In this document: in pieces, positions 47,857 to 57,906 of the stretch | Position numbering within the stretch: the first letter of the stretch is position 1 | Layout of the letters: every line of letters begins with the position of its first letter | From: Gerris lacustris | Taxonomy: Eukaryota > Arthropoda > Insecta > Hemiptera > Gerridae | Reading direction: 5' to 3' | Length of the DNA: 64,000 nucleotides | Assembly (NCBI GenBank): GCA_951217055.1 | Contig: OX578286.1 | Location: 32,589,307 to 32,653,306, forward strand | Position numbers and translations under genes: made by a program | The notes under the pieces: model-generated | Seen by the model: the letters and a program-made list of their open reading frames with translations, nothing else | The model's database searches: none | Told to the model about the DNA's origin: nothing

Positions 47857-47918
47857 CTAAAAACAGATAAAAAAAAGTCACACTTATAATAAACGACAAG
47901 TGATATGCTTTTAAGTTA

Positions 47919-48120
47919 GGCACTTCTTTAGATTGTTACTTCCCTTATTAAAAAAAGTCAGAGGGGAGTAACAATCTAAAGAAGGTGTACAGAATGTTCT
48001 TCTTTTGAATGTTACTCCCCTTATAAAAACAGAAGTGTGCCTTTGTCCCAAAGTACATTGGACTAAACATCCTAGTATATTCTAAAACAACTTAGGGGAG
48101 TAACAATCTAAAGAAGTACC
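47919..48120. mobile_element. Four-terminus MITE, copy
   Basis: 202 bp, the same length as the copy at 12804, with all four terminal sequences present. It ends 8 bp before the TTAA of the next element. Confidence 0.87.
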
Positions 48121-48377
48121 CTGATGTTTAACCCTAGAATAACCCGACATATTTTTTTTTACGTAAACTCCACACAGGGGTCAGAGAGACCCCAATTAAT
48201 TAATGGGTTAAATTAATTAATTAATCATTATCTTTTTCAATTAATTATTTTTGTAAATATAATTTGACATACTAAAAATACCATTTAATTTTGACCAAAA
48301 CAAAAATTAAATAGTATACATACATATTTTCATCAAAATTTTTTTAGAAAAAATTGTACTTTAAAAAAAATATATAT

Positions 48378-48522
48378 TGTTACGACATGACAATGTCATG
48401 TGATATTGACAGTTTTTGATTGATATTTTTAATGTGAGAGTTAAGTTACTTTTATCTTTATTGTGTTAAGAATATACCATTATATTTAGTTGTACTTATT
48501 TGCGAACCTTTAGCTCGTAACA
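48378..48522 (+). repeat. 5' LTR (145 bp)
   Basis: Begins TGTTACG, ends CGTAACA. Very short for a Gypsy LTR. An inverted repeat CATGACA-AT-GTCATG lies near its start. Confidence 0.95.
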
Positions 48523-48524
48523 AT

Positions 48525-48536
48525 TGGTGTCAGAAG
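48525..48536 (+). promoter_or_regulatory. Primer-binding site, tRNA-Leu type
   Basis: TGGTGTCAGAAG, two bases after the 5' LTR, is complementary to the 3' end of tRNA-Leu (ending CTTCTGACA plus CCA). Match length 12; the next bases diverge. Confidence 0.75.
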
Positions 48537-48550
48537 CGATAAGTACAACC

Positions 48551-49741
48551 ATGGTTAATTTAAAACTAGTTCAACTTAAGTGTATAGAGTTGAAGAGAGA
48601 GTTAGCGGAAAGACTTTTGGCAACGGAGGGGACAAAGGCTCAATTACAAGATCGTTTAAGACAAGCTTTAGTGGAAGATGGAGAAAATCCTGAAGAATAT
48701 GAGTTTCAAATCAATGACGGAACAGCTTTGGAGAAAAGGTGTGAAAAATTAGAAAAAGATCTACAAGCCGCCAAAAGTCAGATTAAAGAGCTTAATATGT
48801 TCATTGAAAACTTTAAACAAGGAAATGAGTTACAATTACTGTCAAGTTTAAAAAATGAAATTATGGAAGAAGTTAACGGTCAGAGAGAAGAAACTCATGA
48901 AACCTTACTGATGATAGTAGAACGAATGAAGCGATTAGAGGACAGAATAACTACGTTGGCGTCCTCTAATAATTGTTCAGCACCACCTGCATCGAGATAC
49001 GGACAGAAGCTTAAGCCACCAAAGTTCGATGGAGACTTGTCATGGACCGTCTTCATTAGGCAGTTTGATATTGCGGCAAATGTTAATGGATGGGATAAGT
49101 GCGAAAGGGCTGCCGCGTTAATGTTGTCGCTACGAGGTAAGGCACTTAAAGTAATTGAAGCAATACCTTTAGAAGTGCAAGATGACTACGATAAGCTAGT
49201 AAAAAGTTTAGCATTACGTTTTGGTGAAGCACATTTGAAACCACTCCATACAATGGAGTTAAAATCTCGGGTCCAGAGGGCTGATGAAACTCTACAGGAT
49301 TTTGGACTTGACATGGAAAGACTTGTGAGAATAGTATATGGTGATGTGTTGTCAGATGACGTTTTTCAACAATTAACTGTTAGATTTTTTATCGAGGGTA
49401 TAAGGGATCAAAATATTCAGCAGACATTACGAATGGTAAAGTTTGAACACTGTTCAGAAGCTTTGGCTAGAGCTCTGGAAATGGAGGCTGCTAAGAAGGC
49501 ATCTAGACGTGTACTACATTTGAATCAAATTAAGGAAACAGACGACGAGATACTAGTTCAAAGAATTACAGAAAACTTAAGGAATAAAAACGAAAAAGCA
49601 TTTCAAGGGATTATTTGCTGGGGATGTGGGTCTCGTGGACACATTCGTAGCAGATGTACAAAATTTGAAAGGCAGGGAAACATCATGAACTATGAAAAGC
49701 AGGGAAACCTAAGAAAGTTAGCACAGGGGAGCGAATGCTAA
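48551..49741 (+). CDS. gag: Gag polyprotein of the Gypsy element
   Basis: 396 codons from the ATG at 48551, chosen because it sits in an ideal ACCATGG context; the frame is open upstream but has no earlier ATG. The N-terminal half is charged with a predicted coiled coil (LEKRCEKLEKDLQAAKSQIK). The middle has a retrotransposon capsid region (FDGDLSWTVFIRQFDIAANV, then ALMLSLRGKALKVIEAIP). Near the C-terminus is one CCHC zinc knuckle, CWGCGSRGHIRSRC (C-x2-C-x4-H-x4-C). It forms the particle and binds genomic RNA. The frame is intact and ends TGCTAA at 49741, overlapping the pol frame. Confidence 0.93.
   Translation: MVNLKLVQLKCIELKRELAERLLATEGTKAQLQDRLRQALVEDGENPEEYEFQINDGTALEKRCEKLEKDLQAAKSQIKELNMFIENFKQGNELQLLSSLKNEIMEEVNGQREETHETLLMIVERMKRLEDRITTLASSNNCSAPPASRYGQKLKPPKFDGDLSWTVFIRQFDIAANVNGWDKCERAAALMLSLRGKALKVIEAIPLEVQDDYDKLVKSLALRFGEAHLKPLHTMELKSRVQRADETLQDFGLDMERLVRIVYGDVLSDDVFQQLTVRFFIEGIRDQNIQQTLRMVKFEHCSEALARALEMEAAKKASRRVLHLNQIKETDDEILVQRITENLRNKNEKAFQGIICWGCGSRGHIRSRCTKFERQGNIMNYEKQGNLRKLAQGSEC
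49702..49708 (+). promoter_or_regulatory. Candidate -1 ribosomal frameshift site GGGAAAC
   Basis: In the gag frame the heptamer reads G GGA AAC, the X-XXY-YYZ form of a -1 slippery site. Pol is in the -1 frame. The last pol-frame stop upstream is at 49693-49695, so this site is within the usable overlap. An identical heptamer at 49675-49681 lies before that stop and cannot serve. Confidence 0.72.
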
Positions 49742-52700
49742 CTAACTCGACGAATAGCTCCATCGTTGTCTCAGTGTCAAAGGTACAGAATGATAACCAT
49801 AGTTTGATAGTAAATGGTCTGGTAGACAGTATTGCTTATCAATTGACTGTCGACACGGGAGCCAGTGCTACTATCATAAGAACTGACCTTTTGAAAGCAA
49901 GCCAAATAGAATGTAACACGGGTTCTTTCCGCCTACAAACGGCATCAGGTGAATCCCTTCCAGTTAACGGTAGAGCGGTCGTGGACATACAAATTGGAAG
50001 TAATGTATTTCGGGACAGAGTGTTAGTGGCTGATATAGTAGATGATTTTATTCTCGGATTGGATTTTATGCGTAAGTATGGATTTGTAGTTAACCTTAAA
50101 GAACAATTTTTAAAAATTGGACAGGAAGAAGTACCTCTTTCTACACCCGGCAGTGAGAACAAATCGTATAATGTTATTTTATCTAAGGACGTCATTGTGC
50201 CACCTTTAACAGATAAAGTAATTTTAGCGGAATTGCAAGGAGAAGTCGTTGGTTGCTCGGGAGGAATCGTGGAGCCTGTAAAAACCGAACTCAATAAAGA
50301 AGGTATTCTAATAGCTGGTACTCTAGTTAAGATGCAAAAGAGTGTGCCTATTCGGATCGCTAATGTGAAGAGTTATCCAATTAATCTACCAGAAGGAACT
50401 GTGGTAGGGGTATGTAAAGCAGTTTCTTGTATTAAGAATCTAGCAGTAGAAGACTCTAACGTGGTTAATGGCTTACCACCACTACATGAGAAACTGGAAA
50501 AACTGGTCCAGGGGGTCTCAGGAGAATTATCAAGTAATGACAGAAAGAAGATAAGAAAGTTGTTCACAGATTATAAGACCGTGTTTGCTCTTTCAGATGA
50601 AGACTTTGCGCAAACGAACATCGTACAACATAAGATCAACACGGGGGACGCAAGACCGATACGTCAACGAGCTAGACAGTTACCACTTGCTAGACAGCAG
50701 GAGGCGGAAAAATTGGTTCAAGATATGTTGAATCAGGGTATCATTGAAACATCTGAAGGACCTTGGGCGTCTCCCGTCGTGTTAGTCGCAAAGAAAGATG
50801 GCACAACACGATTCTGTATTGATTATCGAAAACTGAACGATATTACTAAAAAAGACAGCTATCCTTTGCCCAGAATCGACGATACCATAGACACACTCTC
50901 AGGAGCAAAATGGTTTTCTACTTTAGACTTGAAGAGTGGTTACTGGCAGGTAGGCATGCATCCGAGTGACAAAGAAAAACAGCATTTACGACAGGAAGGG
51001 GATTGTGGCAGTTTAAAGTGATGCCATTTGGACTGACCAATGCACCTGCTACCTTCGAACGTCTTATGGAGATTGTATTAAGAGGATTGACATGGAAAAC
51101 TTGTTTGGTTTATTTGGATGACGTCATCATTATCGGACGAACAGTTGAAGAACATATTGACAACTTAAAGGACGTATTTGACAGGCTGAAGGATGCAAGC
51201 TTGAAGTTAAATCCTAAGAAATGTTTCTTTTTTCAGAGACAAGTTAATTATTTGGGTCATGTTGTTTCTGCTGATGGGGTGTCCACTGACCCAAATAAGG
51301 TACTCGCCATCAAGAATTGGCCAAACCCTAAAAATGTTCATGACATTCGCAGCTTTCTAGGAATTTGTACCTATTATCGGCGGTATGTCAAAAATTTTTC
51401 AGACATCGCAAGACCACTGCACCGTCTTACTGAAGTTGCACGTAAGTTTGAGTGGAGTAAGGATTGTCAAGAAGCCTTTGACGCCTTGAAAAGGTTATTG
51501 TTATCTGCACCGATCCTATCATATCCCCAGATGAAAGGAAAATTTATCTTAGATGCGGATGCAAGCAACACGGGTATTGGCAGTGTCCTGTCACAAGTGC
51601 AAGATGGGGAGGAACGAGTAATAGGGTATTTCAGTAGGTGTCTGTCGAAGGCCGAGAGGAATTACTGTGTAACTAGAAAGGAGCTGTTAGCATTTGTGAA
51701 GGCAGTCCAGCACTTTCATAAGTACTTGTATGGTCGACCCTTTCTGCACCGAACAGACCACTCCGCATTACGTTGGCTCCTCAGATTTAAGGACCCAGAG
51801 GGTCAACTGGCAAGATGGATCGAATTCTTACAAGAATACCAGTTTATAACCGAATATCGTTCAGGCCGTACCCATCAAAATGCAGATGCCCTCTCGAGAA
51901 GGCCATGTCAAGTAAACTGCAAATTTTGTCTAAAAATTGAAGAAAACCAAGATAGATTACCTATTAACAGGACAAGCGTAGTTGCAGATGGCTGGGAACC
52001 GAAGGAAATCGAAGGTGATCAACGAGAAGACCCTGATGTTGGACCTATCCTTAGGTGGAAGGAGGAGGGTTGCAGACCAAATTGGATGCAAATTTCTGAT
52101 AGAAGTCCGATCCTGAAGGCTTATTGGGCCCAGTGGAACTCTTTAGTACTGAGAGATGGGCTTTTAAAACGGGAATGGGAGTCAGCTGATGGTAAGGAAA
52201 TACGTTTCCAGGTGGTGGTCCCAAAGAAAAGGGTGAAAGAGATTCTGCAAGAAATCCACGGAGGTGCATCAGGAGGACATCTGGGAGTAAATAGAACACT
52301 AGCCAAGGTCCGCGATCGGTTTTATTGGGTAAAATGTAGATCTGATGTAGAAGACTGGTGCAGACGGTGCCAACAGTGTGCTGCAGTTGCTGGTCCAAGC
52401 AGAAAAACAAAGGGGAAGATGATGGCGTACAACGTCGGAGCGCCATTCGAACGAATTGCTGTGGACATTGCCGGACCCTTCCCAGAGTCCAGCCGGGGAA
52501 ATAAGTATGTCATGGTGGTGATGGACTATTTTAGCAAGTGGCCTGAAGTGTATCCTATTAGTAATCAGGAAGCCGTAACAGTGGCTGATGTCCTTTTGGA
52601 AGAGTGGGTGGCAAGGTTTGGAGCGCCCCGAGAACTACATTCTGACCAAGGTAGAAACTTCGAATCAGCAGTATTTAAGGGTCTCTTAGAGAGAATGGGT

Positions 52701-53291
52701 GTAAACAAGACGAGAACAACACCTCTACACCCACAATCAGATGGTATGGTTGAACGCTTTAATAGGACCCTGATAAGCCACCTGGCTAAGGTAATTTCAA
52801 AACATCAAAAGGATTGGGACCAGCACGTTCCTTTGTTCCTTATGGCCTATCGCGCAGCCATCCATGAGACTACTAAGGTAACACCCTACAGAATATTATT
52901 TGCACGTGAAATGACGTTACCGCGCGATCTAAAATTTGGATATCCTGAGGGAAGGAGTATTGCGAATGGGGAGTACATTCAGGCTCTGGAGGAGAAGATT
53001 GACGGTATTCATGACTACGTCAGAAAGAACATCAACTTGGCCACCGATCGTATGAAAGCCCGCTATGATCGCCACAGTATGGAACCTAGCTTCAAAGAGG
53101 GAGACAGGGTGTGGTTCTACAATCCACAAAGACGCCGAGGGTTGTGCCCAAAATTGCAGGCATCATGGGAAGGCCCGTACTTAATTGTGAAGAAAATCAA
53201 CGACGTTGTGTTCAGAATTCACAAGCTACCACGAGGACGAATGAAAGTGGTTCATATAGACCGTCTGGCGCCCTACCTGGCTCAACAATAA
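49735..53291 (+). pseudogene. pol: Pol polyprotein of the Gypsy element, broken by one base
   Basis: First part (49735-about 50975): aspartic protease with DTGAS near residue 40, a linker, then the reverse-transcriptase start (FCIDYRKLNDITKKDSYPLP, FSTLDLKSGYWQV). In the A5 run at 50975-50979 one base is missing relative to the expected frame; the first frame goes out of register and stops at 51021. The rest (frame of 51003) holds YLDD near residue 37, RNase H (DADAS near 183), the integrase HHCC zinc domain near 420-465 and DDE residues near 486, 548 and 582. No other break seen. An assembly error in the A run is as likely as a real mutation. Confidence 0.92.
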
Positions 53292-53316
53292 TCTGGTATT
53301 CGGGACGAATACACTT

Positions 53317-53328
53317 AGAGGAGGACAG
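53317..53328 (+). promoter_or_regulatory. Polypurine tract
   Basis: AGAGGAGGACAG immediately before the 3' LTR; the single C interrupts an otherwise purine run. Confidence 0.75.
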
Positions 53329-53473
53329 TGTTACGACATGACAATGTCATGTGATATTGACAGTTTTTGATTGATATTTTTAATGTGAGAGTTAAGTTAC
53401 TTTTATCTTTATTGTGTTAAGAATATACCATTATATTTAGTTGTACTTATTTGCGAACCTTTAGCTCGTAACA
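53329..53473 (+). repeat. 3' LTR (145 bp)
   Basis: Base-for-base identical to the 5' LTR. Confidence 0.95.
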
Positions 53474-54211
53474 ATATATAAAATTTTGTGTTCGTTAGAT
53501 TGGGTTAATATTTTTTATTTATATATATTAAGAGTTGTTTAACAGAAAACAGAAACAAAAATGATAATAAAAATTATAGATTTTCTTACATACTCTGTCA
53601 AAGTTAAGCATTTTTGGCCTTAAATCCTTACTGTGATCCACTAAACCTTCAACTTTAATGAAGTTATATACGTCTACTAATAGTAATAAAAGTTTTATTT
53701 TAAAACTTTTGACAGTCTTAAACATTTCAGCAGCCCCCCAAAAAAATATAAAATAAGTTTTTTAATACAATAAAAAAAGTAAGACAATTAACAGTGGTAT
53801 ATAAAACAATTACGTTAATGGCCCCCAGGGGTCTATGGGACCTCAACTCTAATGAATACTGACAGAAAACTAAAGCTAATAACATAGGTATTGTTATCAG
53901 TATTTACACAGAAAGGTTCAAAGGTAAATTAGAAGGGAGTCTTGGTTTAGAGAAACACAAATAAAATAAAAAAAAACTTAATTATAGTTTGTATGGGGTC
54001 TGTGGGACCCCAAAAAGACGTTTTAGGGTTAAAAAACATTTCTTTCAAAAAACATTTTGTTGGAAAAACTTATTTCTTCAAGGTGTATAAAACAAGAATG
54101 CAGTATTCTCTCCATTCTCAGTTTCTGTTAATGGTATTTGTAACTCCATTTGACCCAAAATTGGACATACACAATTTTTAATAAGGTGGTAAATTATAAA
54201 TAAAGAGTTAC

Positions 54212-54467
54212 CTGGCGATATGGTTTTGATCCTTGTGACCACACAGCCTTTCACTATTGTCAATCTGTAAGAAGTCGTAGAGACAGTTGACTTGAGGTTC
54301 AAGATCCAGGTCAGTTAGTCTGTAGACAATACGACTTCTTTCAGGTCCCTGAATCCGTACCTCGTAGTCTAAGTCAGGCGGGTACCTGAGAGGGTAGAGA
54401 GGCGAAGTCATCTCACCCGTACTAGCGTACTCCGTTCTGTTCACGTTCAAATCAACACCTGTATTGT
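54212..54467 (-). CDS. Exon 2: start of CUB1
   Basis: The acceptor GGTTGTCGCAG at 54468-54469 is chosen over an upstream AG because only it matches phase 1 of the lectin exon. Donor CGCCAG with GTAACT, phase 2. It encodes NRTEYASTGEMTSPLYPLRY, PPDLDYEVRI and a region NCLYDFLQIDNSERLCGHKD, typical of CUB strands with the second Cys pair (C-x-YDFLxI...LCG). The first Cys pair of a standard CUB is absent (DYEVRI in place of a Cys). Confidence 0.9.
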
Positions 54468-54685
54468 CTGCGACAACCAAACGCCCTTTCTTAAACATCA
54501 ATACAATTTCATTTCTGGATCTTTTTTTTCTTTTTAAATCTCTGGTCAGTCATTAAGTTTTAAAGCTTGATTAATGATTTTATGCAATTGATCTATCTAA
54601 TAAAAAGAGTTTGATTAGATAATGTTACTGTTCTGTTAAAACAAAAATTACAACTTTTTTTTGGAAAGCCAGTTTTTTTCTAATA

Positions 54686-55263
54686 GTCCAGGAGATAGCG
54701 TGCAAAAAAGTGTCTGACTAACATCAAGCTAGAATTTTGTATACAAGTCAATCTTTTAGAGCCTTTTAAGAATATGTGGTCGGCTACGTTCGTCTGCGGG
54801 ACATAGCTCTGCAATAGGCGTTTGAAAAAAAACAAACCGGTGGAGAGCGGCCATGTCTCACCAATTATTGTGGACAATGTGATTTTCATGATCCTGAGTA
54901 CAGAATTAGTTAGTAGACCGAAAATCAAGTTGATGTTAGTTTATCCCTTGACAGGTGACCACGTTGATTTTTAATAGTATTTGAATAACTAACCTATCAA
55001 GTGTGAAAATAACATCAACTTGATTTTCGGTCTACTAACTAATTATGTACTCAGGATCATGAAAATCACATTGTCCACCATAATTGGTGAGACATGGCCG
55101 CTCTCCACCGGTTTGTTTTGTTCGAACGCCTATTGCCTAAGCTATGTCCCGCAAACGAACGTAGCCGACCACATATTCTTAAAAGTCGCTAAAAGATTAA
55201 CTTGTATACAAAATTCTAGCTTGATGTTAGTCAGAAACTTTTTTTGCACGCTATCTCCTGGAC
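54686..55263. repeat. TA-flanked foldback element, copy 4
   Basis: 578 bp, TA at 54684-54685 and 55264-55265, arms highly similar. Together with copies 1 and 2 it is one of the best-preserved family members. Confidence 0.85.
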
Positions 55264-56123
55264 TATAATTCAGTTATCAGTTATAAGACAGTCAAAACTG
55301 GAACCCCAATTTATTGTAATTTTGTTAAAATTTAGGAGCCAGATTGCCCGTGTTGCTTTAGACAGTTGTCACATCAGCTTGCCCATCAATTCAATCTGAC
55401 AACACGAGATTATGGGTTCAATCTGGTGCCAAGATGTTCCAATTTATATCTATATGAACCGAGAGTGGAACAAGGTTTAGGAAACTTACAGAGGAATCCC
55501 TGGGAACTTGCAGAGAGGATCCCAGGGAACTTACTGAGGAATCCTAGGGAACCTACACAGGATCCCAGGCAGAGCATCTAAGGATCACTAATGATCACAT
55601 CACACTTTCTTCGGCATTTCGTTGTACAGAGATATGATGTGTGATGTGACTGGAAACTCTCTACCTAGGAGCTAGTAAAAAGGGCCTCAATAAGACCTTC
55701 TTGCTAGGTTTAAACAAGAAGTTCGTCCCACCCGTCTAACATAAAACTACAATCGGTAATACTACATCATTTCTACAATATCATTTCTCCAATGATATGA
55801 AGCCCACTGGCTTCATATCACTGGTTACGATGCCAATATCCAGACTAAAAGACAGCTCTAATTTCAATATTTGGCACAACATATTGCTATGAATCTTTGT
55901 ACTATTAAAGTTCCACATTAAAGTACATGAAGCCAAAATATAGTTCTCAGTTGACCAATCATCCAACAGAATTGCTGTGGGCATATTTAACAAATTTTAC
56001 GAAACATTTCCAAGATTTGACAAAAGTTCTTCTCTCAAATTTTATTTAATTTTAATTATTAAATTGTTTAAATAATTATTTGTATTGTCTCTCTCTTAAT
56101 TGTATTTTCTTATATGTGTACTT

Positions 56124-56358
56124 GGCACTTTTTTAGATTGTTACTCCCCTTTAAAAAAAAACAGAGGGGAGTAACAATCTAAAGAAGGTGAACGGACTGT
56201 TCTTCTTTAGACTGTTACTCCTCTTATCAAAACAAAAGTGTGATATTCCTTTGTCCCAAACTACATTGGACTAAACATCCCTCTTTCTTAGTAGTTATTT
56301 GATCAGAGTAATTTTCATTCTAAAACAACTTAGGGGAGTAACAATCCAAAGAAGTACC
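56124..56358. mobile_element. Four-terminus MITE, copy in duplication unit 1
   Basis: 235 bp; carried by the duplication, so its partner is at 57636-57870. Confidence 0.87.
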
Positions 56359-56838
56359 GGGTACTTTACATAGCACTTTAATTTGTGTATTTAATACTAT
56401 GTAATTATGGTGCTATTAAAAGTAGATTCTTTAATGTATCTTTATAATAAATGAAAAACCGGAATTATCTCATTGACCTCATGCGTTCACCTCTGGTATA
56501 CGAGATAGTGAACACTAGTCTCATCAGTCTAGTGAAAAATTAACGTTATTTTAGACCTGTTTCATTAAAGGAGTAACTTACATTTTAATTAGATAATTTA
56601 TGCGTGTTTTTTTTTTGTTTGTTTTTTAAATAAACCTCCACTATTCTGGCATTTTTGTTAATCCGGCAGTCTTCTGATCCAATATCTGCCAGATTATGAG
56701 TTTTTTTTTTCATATAAACCTCCACTATTCCGGCATTTTTGTTAATATGGCAGTCATCTGGTCTGATATCTGCTGGATTACTAATAAAGGACTACTGTAA
56801 TTATTTTATCATGTTATTGAATCAACTTAAAGTTTTAC

Positions 56839-56927
56839 CTTGGTCGTTAATTTGACAGATGTAACCTCCAACCATATCACAATGCTGAGGTCGCCAGTAA
56901 AGACCACTTGAGCCAGGTCGGGAAACC
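56839..56927 (-). pseudogene. Truncated duplicate of the C-type lectin exon
   Basis: Matches the last 89 bp of exon 60440-60590, including its donor (CCAAG with GTAAAAC). The acceptor and first 62 bp are missing; instead the sequence goes into CCACCTCTAAC repeats at the duplication junction. It cannot be spliced as the original is. Confidence 0.88.
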
Positions 56928-56960
56928 ACCTCTAACCACCTCTAACCACCTCTAACCACC
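56928..56960. repeat. Duplication junction: short CCACCTCTAA tandem
   Basis: Three to four copies of a 10-mer, CCACCTCTAA, join the two duplication units. It could be filler DNA from break repair. Confidence 0.85.
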
Positions 56961-57635
56961 TCTATATGAACCGAGAGTGGAACAAGGTTAAGGAAACTTA
57001 CAGAGGAATCCCTGGGAACTTGCAGAGAGGATCCCAGGGAACTTACTGAGGAATCCTAGGGAACCTACACAGGATCCCAGGCAGAGCATCTAAGGATCAC
57101 TAATGATCACATCACACTTTCTTCGGCATTTCGTTGTACAGAGATATGATGTGTGATGTGACTGGAAACTCTCTACCTAGGAGCTAGTAAAAAGGGCCTC
57201 AATAAGACCTTCTTGCTAGGTTTAAACAAGAAGTTCGTCCCACCCGTCTAACATAAAACTACAACCGGTAATACTACATCATTTCTACAATATCATTTCT
57301 CCAATGATATGAAGCTTACTGGCTTCATATCACTGGTTACGATGCCAATATCCAGACTAAAAGACAGCTCTAATTTCAATTTTTGGCACAACATATTGCT
57401 ATGAATCTTTGTACCATTAAAGTTCCACATTAAAGTACATGAAGCCAAAATATAGTTCTCAGTTGACCAATCATCCAACAGAATTGCTGTGGGCATATTT
57501 AACAAATTTTACGAAACATTTCCAAGATTTGATCAAAGTTCTTCTCTCAAATTTTATTTAATTTTAATTATTAAATTGTTTAAATAATTATTTGTATTGT
57601 CTCTCTCTTAATTGTATTTTCTTATATGTGTACTT

Positions 57636-57870
57636 GGCACTTCTTTAGATTGTTACTCCCCTTTTTAAAAAAACAGAGGGGAGTAACAATCTAAAGAAGG
57701 TGAACGGACTGTTCTTCTTTAGACTGTTACTCCTCTTATCAAAACAAAAGTGGAACATTCCTTTGTCCCAAACTACATTGGACTAAACATACCTTTTTCT
57801 TAGTAGTTATTTGATCAGAGTAATTTTCATTCTAAAACAACTTAGGGGAGTAACAATCTAAAGAAGTACC
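57636..57870. mobile_element. Four-terminus MITE, copy in duplication unit 2
   Basis: 235 bp, differing from 56124-56358 at a few positions only. Confidence 0.87.
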
Positions 57871-57906
57871 GGGTACTTTACATAGCAATTTAATTTGTGT
57901 ATTTAA

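Larger units (their letters stand above)
48378..53473 (+). mobile_element. Ty3/Gypsy LTR retrotransposon, full length, pol broken
   Basis: Two identical 145-bp LTRs, PBS, gag, pol (protease, reverse transcriptase, RNase H, integrase), PPT. Flanked by ATAT (48374-48377 and 53474-53477); as the site is a TA repeat, a 6-bp duplication is also possible. No envelope frame. Identical LTRs indicate very recent insertion. It lies in the host gene on the opposite strand, in the intron between CUB1 exons 54212 and 47856. Confidence 0.95.
48132..54028. mobile_element. TTAA-flanked, piggyBac-like MITE split by a Gypsy element
   Basis: TTAA at 48128-48131 and 54029-54032. Termini CCCTAGAATAACC at left and CCCTAAAACG (reverse complement) at right. 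Subterminal palindromes GGGGTCAGAGAGACCCC (left) and GGGGTCTGTGGGACCCC (right). Without the retrotransposon the element is about 800 bp with no transposase frame. Confidence 0.75.
55449..56927. repeat. Tandem duplication, upstream unit
   Basis: Matches 56961-60528 from CTATATGAACCGAGAG to GGTCGGGAAACC. It contains a headless SINE body (55575-55755), a four-terminus MITE, a pogo-like TIR relic (56590-56800, ending ...GGACTACTG-TA) and the partial lectin exon. Both TTAA sites used in the other unit are unoccupied here. Confidence 0.93.

Noticed and set aside
49675..49681. First GGGAAAC heptamer as the gag/pol frameshift site
   Set aside because: A -1 shift here meets a stop at 49693-49695 before entering pol.
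49839..50567. Minus frames opposite the retrotransposon pol
   Set aside because: They are antisense shadows of an intact, recognisable protease and linker region.
52051..53129. Minus frames opposite integrase and RNase H
   Set aside because: Antisense shadows of well-conserved pol domains.
55781..55993. 70-codon minus frame, repeated at 57293-57505
   Set aside because: Present twice because of the tandem duplication. Only repeat tissue surrounds it and no domain is seen.
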